A stretch of 64,000 nt of DNA from Lachnospiraceae bacterium (GTDB taxonomy: Bacteria > Bacillota > Clostridia > Lachnospirales > Lachnospiraceae), in NCBI GenBank assembly GCA_014239155.1, contig JAAZZQ010000008.1, forward strand, positions 29,414 through 93,413, read 5' to 3'. The notes beneath the pieces are model-generated. The model was not told where the DNA came from and ran no database searches. It worked only from the letters and a program-made list of their open reading frames with translations. Positions 1 through 8,500 of the stretch are shown piece by piece (position 1 is the stretch's first letter; each line of letters begins with the position of its first letter). A program made the translations under genes and the position numbers.

Positions 1-1488
1 CTTTTTATTGTTGTAAATTTCTTCTGGAAGTGCAGAAACCGCATCGAGCGAAAGACCTTTCGTCAAATAAGACTGGTCATACTCCTCTCCATCGTCACAC
101 ACCATAATATTATAGGATGCAATCCAATAATCTGGATGTGCGGCTGAAAACACAAGCCATCCCACAGTCGCCACAATTAATAGAAACCGAAACAACGAGA
201 ATTTTTGATTGTAAACAAAAATCAAAACACCTGTCATAACAATTGCAATCATCACTAATCCCCACAGTACAAGCAAACGCAAAAAGGTCAAGCGATAGCT
301 GGAAATATATAAAAGCATTCTGTATGCACTTGAAATTGTCATAATATAAGTACAACCACAAATTATTGTCAAAAGAATTCTTAACAGCCTAGAAGCCTTG
401 AAATACGCCATAGTAAACAAAACCATCAATATATTAAATATACATACAAATACCAATTCAAAAAATCCACGCCTAGCATATGATGCATAGGTATATCCTG
501 CTGGAAGTTTCATCTTTCCAAGAAACAATCCAAAAATCTGCACACTAGAAAACAGTAGATAAATCACACACATCACACCATTTACTGTGATTGCAATATA
601 AGAGTCCATATTTGCCTCTCTCACTTCTGTAGCATCATGGATTCTTTTAATATTTTTTTCTTCTGTATTGTAGGCAAACATACCATAGCAAAATACAAAC
701 ACAATCAGAATGCAGAACAAAACGCGGATAAATGATTCTATATTTTTAAAAAAATCAATATCAATCGAAAAAGTTAGTATATTATAAACCATATTGCCAA
801 ATACTGCGTCGGCACTTGCAAGTAGAATTGTAACAAACATTGCTACTGGAATTGCAATCAGCAATCCAATCCCTACAGAGGTCCAAATACGTTTTTTATC
901 CAGATTTACTTGTTTCTCCCGTTTCGTAGGACGAAGTTTCCATTTGGCAATGATATCCTCGGCTGGAGTCAGTACACTACCGATTGTTCCGCACAACATC
1001 AACGCGCAACTTCTGGCATACGCCGCAATTCCCCATCCAGTCAAATCCTGCCAGCATTGCAAAAATAACACACTGAAAAGAATCCACATCAGTACCTTGT
1101 TAAAAAATATTAGAACGCCAGAGTCTGTTGTACAGTTGAGTGCTCCCGCGACCACAATACATACCATTAGAAAAAGATTGTTAATATATGTTTTCTTATA
1201 TTCCTGACTCCCTTCTGCAGAGCTATTCTTTGACTTTTTGATAAAGTAACCAAAAAACAAGAGCGTTCCGCCCGCGAAAAAAGGATAAGTAATTCCTGAT
1301 GTGTTATGATATAGACAGAATGTATAAAACAATGCATAGAGAAAACTTCCTACCCCAAAGATCTGAAATCTTTTCTCCTTTCTCTTCATTTCCTCTAAGT
1401 TTGCTTGTTGTTTTGCAGTCGGATTGATTGGTTGTACATTTTGCAAATTGGGCATACTTGTCAATCCGGTTTCTGAATTTGTATCCAT
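1..1488 (-). CDS. DUF4153/DUF4173-family multipass membrane protein, C-terminus cut by window edge
   Basis: The frame is open for 496 codons from an ATG at 1488 to the first base of the window, so the C-terminus lies outside. The ATG follows AAGGAAGGAATTAAA, a good ribosome site. The first ~50 residues are polar (MDTNSETGLTSMPNLQNV), then come many hydrophobic segments separated by short basic loops. The visible end (region encoding RLTFLRLLVLWGL and SAAHPDYWIASYNI) matches what I recall of the DUF4153/DUF4173 family. Function is unknown; these proteins often sit beside YozG-like regulators and DUF2975 proteins, as here. It is 69 nt downstream of the HTH gene and probably co-transcribed with it. 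Confidence 0.75.
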   Translation of the reverse strand, partial: MDTNSETGLTSMPNLQNVQPINPTAKQQANLEEMKRKEKRFQIFGVGSFLYALFYTFCLYHNTSGITYPFFAGGTLLFFGYFIKKSKNSSAEGSQEYKKTYINNLFLMVCIVVAGALNCTTDSGVLIFFNKVLMWILFSVLFLQCWQDLTGWGIAAYARSCALMLCGTIGSVLTPAEDIIAKWKLRPTKREKQVNLDKKRIWTSVGIGLLIAIPVAMFVTILLASADAVFGNMVYNILTFSIDIDFFKNIESFIRVLFCILIVFVFCYGMFAYNTEEKNIKRIHDATEVREANMDSYIAITVNGVMCVIYLLFSSVQIFGLFLGKMKLPAGYTYASYARRGFFELVFVCIFNILMVLFTMAYFKASRLLRILLTIICGCTYIMTISSAYRMLLYISSYRLTFLRLLVLWGLVMIAIVMTGVLIFVYNQKFSLFRFLLIVATVGWLVFSAAHPDYWIASYNIMVCDDGEEYDQSYLTKGLSLDAVSALPEEIYNNKK

Positions 1489-1557
1489 TTTAATTCCTTC
1501 CTTTCTTAGATTTATTCTAATATAATTCTTTTTTTAGAGCGTATTTGAAAAATAGCC

Positions 1558-1791
1558 TTACGGCAGCGATTCACTCTCACAACCCTCGTCATCCATGTAT
1601 TCCAAAATGTCTCCGGGCTGACATTGTAGCGCCTTACAAACTGCATCCAATGTTGAGAGCCGAACCGCCTTCGCCTTGTTATTTTTTAAGATTGACAAGT
1701 TTGCAAGAGTGATATCTACTTCCTTTGCAAGCTCTGTCAATCCAATCTTTCTCTTTGCCATCATCACATCAAGATTGATTATTATTGCCAT
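1558..1791 (-). CDS. YozG-like Cro/C1-type HTH transcriptional regulator
   Basis: A 77-residue protein that is almost only a helix-turn-helix: the helices around IGLTELAKEVDITLANLSIL and STLDAVCKALQCQPGDILEY are typical of the small Xre/Cro family annotated YozG. The short acidic C-terminus (EYMDDEGCESESLP) is also typical. It lies between a DUF2975 gene upstream and a DUF4153/DUF4173 gene downstream on the same strand, a recurrent clostridial arrangement in which the regulator probably controls its own membrane-protein partners. The target is inferred, not shown; the palindrome at 2414-2434 is the best local operator candidate. Confidence 0.85.
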   Translation of the reverse strand: MAIIINLDVMMAKRKIGLTELAKEVDITLANLSILKNNKAKAVRLSTLDAVCKALQCQPGDILEYMDDEGCESESLP

Positions 1792-1843
1792 GATCTTTTT
1801 GCCTTTCTAAAAAATATTATGAATTTTGTATGATTCTTCATCC

Positions 1844-2305
1844 CTAAATCGTCAAATCATTTTCCAATTTGTATTCCACTGCTTGGTCAAACACAAAAGC
1901 AAGCACTTTGCTAAATAGTCCTGCAATAATAAACACCAATATAAGAATCAACATAGCAACCGTCATATAGAGTACAGTACGCAACAGGCAAACCAGCGCA
2001 ATAACAAAACTATATGTTCCCATGCGCTGCAAACTGACTACATTCTCTTTTACAAAACAATCCTGTTTTAATACTGTTCGAAACATCTTGCGCAGCTCAC
2101 CAAGTATTAACACTGCCATAATCCCAAGCACAAAATAAATCATAATCAATTCTGTACAATGTCCCTCAAAATCTTGATAGTGAAAAAATTCCAATATATG
2201 CTGCACAACTCCTGGAATAAGAAGCACCAAAGTCACAACAATTCCTAAAAAGTACATCCCATCCAACAAATATTTTGTAATCCATATCACAGTTTCTCTC
2301 TTCAT
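1844..2305 (-). CDS. DUF2975 family membrane protein
   Basis: A 153-residue protein with four hydrophobic segments (about residues 14-36, 52-68, 97-118 and 122-142), matching the size and topology of the DUF2975 family found next to YozG-like regulators. The segment DCFVKENVVSLQRMGTYSF resembles the loop conserved in these proteins. It is the first gene of a probable three-gene transcript with the HTH regulator (52 nt downstream) and the DUF4153/DUF4173 protein. No enzymatic motif is visible; the role is unknown, possibly membrane sensing for the HTH partner. Confidence 0.8.
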   Translation of the reverse strand: MKRETVIWITKYLLDGMYFLGIVVTLVLLIPGVVQHILEFFHYQDFEGHCTELIMIYFVLGIMAVLILGELRKMFRTVLKQDCFVKENVVSLQRMGTYSFVIALVCLLRTVLYMTVAMLILILVFIIAGLFSKVLAFVFDQAVEYKLENDLTI

Positions 2306-2379
2306 TACCTCTCCATTCTTAGAAACACACCTTAGAAATAATACTCTCTACAATGGTTCTATCCAAAAACTATGGTTTT

Positions 2380-2408
2380 ATCTTAACATAGCACAAATTG
2401 AATTGCAA
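2380..2408 (-). promoter_or_regulatory. Putative sigma-A promoter for the DUF2975-HTH-DUF4153 unit
   Basis: On the minus strand TTGCAA (2408-2403) is separated by 17 nt from TAAGAT (2385-2380), placing a start about 70 nt before the DUF2975 ATG. The match is reasonable but not perfect. Confidence 0.5.
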
Positions 2409-2413
2409 TAATT

Positions 2414-2434
2414 TTTTATCGAATTTCGATAAAA
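2414..2434. promoter_or_regulatory. 21-bp palindrome just upstream of the promoter, candidate operator
   Basis: Two perfect 10-bp arms, TTTTATCGAA and TTCGATAAAA, surround a single T. The site sits immediately upstream of the -35 box, where an activator or repressor such as the YozG-like protein could bind. There is no T-tract suggesting a terminator. Confidence 0.45.
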
Positions 2435-2470
2435 CTTTTAATGTATTACTGGAAAGTTTCCATGCAAAAA

Positions 2471-2496
2471 GCAGAGAGGGGTAAATATCTCTCTGC
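2471..2496 (-). terminator. Rho-independent terminator of the BspA-like gene
   Basis: GCAGAGAG pairs with CTCTCTGC around a 10-nt loop. On the minus strand it is followed by TTTTTG and on the plus strand by TTTTA, so it can act in both directions. It lies about 90 nt past the stop codon of the giant surface-protein gene, after a structured repeat. Confidence 0.7.
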
Positions 2497-2499
2497 TTT

Positions 2500-2562
2500 T
2501 ATATTTATGCACAGACCTGCGCAGAGGAAATATGCCACTAAAGTGGCGCGCAGGTCGCGCGA
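2500..2562 (-). repeat. Structured intergenic repeat, copy A
   Basis: On the minus strand the order is CGCGCGACC, a 9-bp outer stem (GACCTGCGC at 2556-2548 with GCGCAGGTC at 2522-2514), an inner 6-bp hairpin GCCACT/AGTGGC (2534-2547), the motif ATATTTCCTCT, and the tail TGTGCATAAA. Copies at 22.84 and 29.73 kb keep the motifs ATATTT and TGTGCATAAA and the same two-stem layout with different stem sequences. It lies between the stop-codon hairpin and the terminator of the surface-protein gene. Confidence 0.6.
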
Positions 2563-2591
2563 CGAGTAGGGGAAGTAACCTTCCCTACTCG
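2563..2591 (-). terminator. GAGTAGGG hairpin overlapping the stop codon
   Basis: CGAGTAGGGGAAG and CTTCCCTACTCG form a long hairpin that contains the TAG stop of the surface-protein gene. No T-tract follows directly, so it may be an RNA 3'-end stabiliser rather than a full terminator. Related hairpins close the Nudix gene (15161-15200) and gdhA (22903-22942). Confidence 0.5.
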
Positions 2592-5500
2592 ATTTCTTTG
2601 TTCTCATAGTAAATCGGCTTCTTGCCAATTGTAAACTTTACAGTAACACTTCCTGTACAACCTCCAACTCCTGTTAGTTTAATAATGCCATTTTGACCCT
2701 GCGTAATATTCTCTCCATACTCAAGCAGATAATTTCCACCTTCTTTTCCGTTGGATGAATATAGCCTTGTGAGCCCATACTCATATGGAATTTGTTCGCC
2801 GCGTTCATAGTCATCCTTGTCTGGTTTTGGTGTTGTCAAGATATCCTCATTGGTTTCTTTGGCATTTCTTGCTCTCCTAATATCTGCTGCATTGCCATAA
2901 TAAACAGTAATCTCTGGTGTAATCTGTTGCCCTGTATAGGTGTATCCTGCCTCTTCGTTATAGACGACGTAGAGTGTATTTGCCGAAAGCTTTTTCTGAT
3001 ATATACTTAATGGTTTTACAATCACTTCTCCCTCGTCTCTTCCATCAATACCCCCATAGTTGCCAATTCCCCGAATCTCCACATAGGGTACTGCCGACTG
3101 CCAATCTCTAACATCACTCTGCGTACAATTATAATAGAATATCTCATAGTCTTCACCTTTTTTTAATGTCTTTTTCCCATCTTTTATGGTGACAGCAGGA
3201 GTGTATTCCTTATCTTCGTACTTGTCATAGTAATCTTCCATCTCTGAATCATAAACCATTTTACTTGTAAAGCGTGCAGCAGCAGTTGTCACCGTGATGC
3301 CGCCTTCCTGATACAGTTGGAAAAGCGAAGCATTTGTAATGTTATAATAGATTGTGATACTTCCTGTAAAATTACCTTTTCCACTAAGCACCATATATGC
3401 CTTTCCATTGGAAACTTCAGTGTTATTATAGTATTTTACTGTATAATCTTTTCCTGCCTGCAACACAGTGCCTATGTTTGCGACGCGCAGTGAAAATCTG
3501 CCAGAAGGCATTGCCCCACCTTTGCGATAAGGTATTGATTCATTCAAAATCAATTGAGAGCTTTCCGCAGCAATACCACGTTTTATGACATCGCCAGTCT
3601 CAAGAGAAAGTGGTTTGATAGAAAACGTCTTTTTAAAGCTGCCACTGTAGCCTGATGATGGTTTTGCCGTAAAAATAATGGATGCCTTTCCCTTCTTAAT
3701 ATTATTCTTATAGCCAATAATGTAGTCTGTACCATAAACCAAAGCTTCTGTGCGATTGACAGGTTTTAGTTGCACATCATTTTGCGTCAATGCCGTTCCA
3801 TTGTATATCAGATCTTCTAGCTGTATTGGCGCAAACTCTTTTTCCTTAAAAGCAATTCCTTTGATTTTAAAAGGAACCTTCTTTGTGCCCACATAGCCAT
3901 TTTTACCATGAATTATCATTGTTGCGGTACCAATTGCATGATTGTCTGTATACGAAACTTCAAAATCATTTTCTGAAAGTGTGTTTCCACTAATGGAAAT
4001 ACGAAGTTCTGACTGTGTAATTCCCTGTTGAAGCTGTTCTTTGGAAACATCTTTCATTGTCTTTGCGTAAGTAACTTTTGCATTTTTCATCAATTTGTCT
4101 TTTGATGAGACGTACAATTTTTTTACAATACTTCCTGCAAAATTTCCTTGTCCTGTAATCGTCAGTAAATAATTTCCTGCCTGTAGTGGAAACTCCCCTT
4201 TCTGTGTTAAGCTAATATTCTTTCCATCTTCTATTTCCTGTACAGAAAGTATATAATCAGTACCTAATTTTAATGTTTTCTGATACTTTAAGGAACTTAC
4301 AATCTTTGCGTTTTTGCCTGTTTTCTCCTCAAACTGGTCTGTATACTTTAATGTAAATCCCGCTGCCGGCATACTTTCTTCTATTTCACTTCCATTGCCA
4401 ATACTAGCTGGATTAATATGGAAATTCATACAAACAGTTCCTACATAGTTGCCTTTTCCTGTAACAACAGCATATGCTAATTTTTCCTCAAATCCTTCGG
4501 AAGTGTCTATTGTGCGGTCTTTGCGCACGCCCAGACCACCTTTAGGTATTGTTCCATTGCCAAACTTTTTCGTGCTAGTATCTGCATCAATATTATTTGT
4601 ATAAGAAACGCTGTAATCCTTCCCTGCTTTTAACAGTGTTGTTCCATCACTGGCATACACTGTAACCACAGGCTTTAGCGCTTTTCCAGTATAAACTTGA
4701 TCTGCAATTTGCTGAATACACAGCGTAACACCTCTATTTTCGGTCACACCTGCTGCCCAACCCGCGTACAATGTTATATTTTCCTGAATAATATCTATGT
4801 CAAAATCCCACAGTTGCGCAAGTTTCTCATCTTTGTACCATCCAAGGAACACATAACCATCCGCTGTTGGATCAATCGGTTTTGTCAACAGGCTTCCCGC
4901 CTCCATACCAGAACGAATAATGTCATTTCCGTGCCCTGTTAAGCTATAAATTACTGTATAACTTCCTACCTTTGGATATACAACTGTCACTTTTCCTTCT
5001 TTTATATCAAAAGAATAGTTTCGTGTAACTTCCTGATTCCATTGGTTGTAAATTTGTACCTGTGAAACATCTATTGTTATTGGATATTCTCCCGGCTGTG
5101 ACATATTAAGTGTGTCACAACTTACCAACGGCTCCGAACTGATACTGTCTCCCGCAACAAGTCCCACTGATGCCAAAGCTTCTTCCGTATCCGGTTCCAT
5201 GCGATAATGATATCTTGTTGGTGCAGAATCATTGATAAACAGTGTTAGACTCTCCGCCTCAATCCACAGTGGTCTCTTTGTAATTGCAAAGGAACCTACC
5301 AAAACATAATTTGCACTATAATCAAAATTATCCTCAGATATTGCGACAGACACTTGATAGTTGCCTACTTCTGTTGGCGCTTCATTTGAATCGTATTCCG
5401 TTCCATTTACGCCTGTATAATGATAAATCAAGAAACCATCAAGTTCCTGCATAATTTTATCAGATGTTGATGCGGGTTTGCCTGCCACATATACCCCTGA

Positions 5501-8500
5501 TGAATCTGGTGTCACTTGCATTCCATCATAAACTTTATCTGCTATTGTCACAGTCCCTGCAAGGGTCAGTTCTTCTTTTTTCACAAATTGTATGCGCAAC
5601 TTTAATCTTGTATCTTCATAGTTTGCAAAAGATGCCCACACAATAAGATATGCTGGCTCTGAGTATTTGTCTGCATCTGGCCAAGTGTTAAATGTCAGTG
5701 TACTTCCCTGCAAGACTGGATCTCCCTTTAGCACGCCGCCAAGATTACATTCCCAATCATCCAAATCCAAACGGTATCCAATTGGCTTTACTTCCTTTTC
5801 AAATGCAGTGTTAATCAGACAACATGTAGAAAGATCTATCTGTTGCACAATTCCTGCATTCATTTCCTCCAACTGTATAAAAGTATCCTCTACTGTGGGT
5901 GCCGTCGCCTTGGAAATAGTAAATGGCACAACAACACTTCCTCTGTATCGCTGTGAATGCTCTGCCGCCGTAATGACAAGTGTTGCCTCCCCAACATAAA
6001 TATTATTCAGACAGGATATTGTATAATCTGTCTTTTCTTTTAATATGGTCTCTTTCTTAGATCCCGGCAACCGGACTGTCACACGCCGGATTGCGGGCTG
6101 TACTGGTCTGCCTTCATATGGAACGGAACTTTGTTGATATTCCACTTTGCAGTCCAAATCCGAGAGCGAATATCTGCCCAGCACATCTTCTGTCTCAATC
6201 GTAATCTGTTCAATCTGTGGAATTTTGGCGCTATCGCGGACGGTCACTGTATAGATACCATCCTTTTGTGTTGTGTCAAACTCTGCACCATCTGCCACGA
6301 TCTCTTTTAAAGTAATATTTTCTGCAAGCTCAAAGGACAAGGATAACGTGTCACCACCATAGCACTCCAATGTGCGCATATCATCAGAAATCTGTGCATT
6401 TCCGCCGGTTATCTGCATATTTATAACATCACTTGTAACATAGGAAAATGCAATTCTATGCGGTTTTAACACTGCTTGCACCACAACATCATTGTATAGT
6501 GTCAGTCCCCATACGTCACCTTCTACACCGCTAAGCTGATAAGTATTCAAGTAAGTTTCTATATTTTCAGGAATAGAAATCTCCGTTTGGCAAAAACGAT
6601 ATGCATCTTCTAATGTATCTTTCCACTTTATTTGAAAATAAACTATATCGCCACGCTCTGCTGTAATTCCGCCAGTGTATTCCTCGCCGCGCATTACACC
6701 ATTTTCATCGGGAAGATAACGAATTATTTGTACTCCTTCTGGAAATCCCGACAGTTCAAATCCTACATCATAAACAGTCTTAACACTGACTGATACATCT
6801 GCATTTCCATAGAGATATCCCAAATCAAATGGTACATAACCGCTGTGAACAAGTTCCTGCTCTTGTTCGCTCATAGCAGACAAATCACTTTGAATTGGTA
6901 CATTCTTATTGTACCATTGCCCATTCTCATCTACTGTGTCAATTATTACAATAGGAAACTGCACTGTCCTTGTATTATTTTGTGTCATTTTCACATACAG
7001 CATTGCGTTTCCGGCATTTGATACTTGTACTGTACTTGGCATCTGGCGCATCCATGTCCCTTTATGTACCACAATAGAATCTGCAATCCCCTCATAAGGA
7101 TAATTAATATGCATTTGACTATAGACGATGGGGACTGTTATCACTTGCAATTCCTCGTCTCGCAGATAGCCACTTTCTAAATCAATTGGGGTCACTGTAT
7201 ATTGCCCCTCTACTGTTCCCTGTTCTACATTGACAGTTGGTGTTTGAGAAGTCAGAACTACAGATTTTAACAAATATCCTTCTGTGGGCTCTATGGTAAA
7301 TGTCATTGTATCCTTTGTACCTTTTAAAGCAAGTGTCTCCTGTCCCGTTGTCATAGGTCTACCTGCTGCATCTTTGACAGTAAAATTATCGCCTGTAAAG
7401 GTCACTGCAATGCGATTTGTGGTTAAAGTGACACTCTCACGTTGATTTTGAGGAATTTGCGTCACCACTGTGCCATCTGGCAAACGCCATTTGGAACCAT
7501 CAATAACTGGAAGAGGAATCATTATCTGTACATTTTGAGGCGACTTAATTTCTTCTAAAGCAATGCAGCCATCAAACATATTACTTAATGATACGCTATT
7601 ACTCATGTCAAAATTGCTTATATCTAATGTCTTTAGAGCCTCACAATCAAAAAACATGCCGCTCATATCAATTACTTTATTTGTGTCAAAACCACTTACA
7701 TCCAATGTCTGAAGATTTCTACAGCCACAAAACATATTGCCCATATTTTCTACATTTTCTGTCTTGAAACTATCTAGCTTTAGAGAAGTAAGACTTTCAC
7801 AGAACCGAAAAAGATTTCCCATATCTGTTACATTTCCTGTGTCCAAACCGCTTATATCTAAGTCCGTTAAATTCTTGCAGCCATAAAACATACTATTCAT
7901 GTTAATCAGATTTTCTGTGTTTAAATTCTGCAAAACAACCTTCTTTAGTCCTTCACATCCAAAAAACATATGGTCCATGTTCTCCACCTTAGAAGCAATA
8001 TGGTCACGCAATTCCACTTCTTGCAACTGTACACATTCTTGGAACATACGCCTCATATCTGTTACATTTTCTATATTGAAACTTCCAAGATCGATTTCTT
8101 TCAGGTTTTTACATTGATCGAACATATGACCCATATCTTCTACATTTTCTGTATGAAAGCTTCCAAGATCGATTTCTTTCAAGCTTTCACACCGATAAAA
8201 CATATATCTCATATCTGTTATGGCACTTGTATCAAAGTTTCTTAAATCCACTGTTTCCATATTAATATGATCACTAAACATTTCATAAGCATTTGTCAAT
8301 CCTGTCCAGTTAATTACCGCTGACGTAATTTTTGTAATATCTGCGCTTGACCAAGGCATATTGCCATAATAACTATCACTTGATTTGTCTTTAGTCCCTT
8401 TCACTTTCAGTCTTCCATTTCGGTCAATTACCCATGAAACATCTCCGCTCTCACCGCTTGCAATATCGTCATCTGAAAGCAAATACCTTGCTCTTAGATG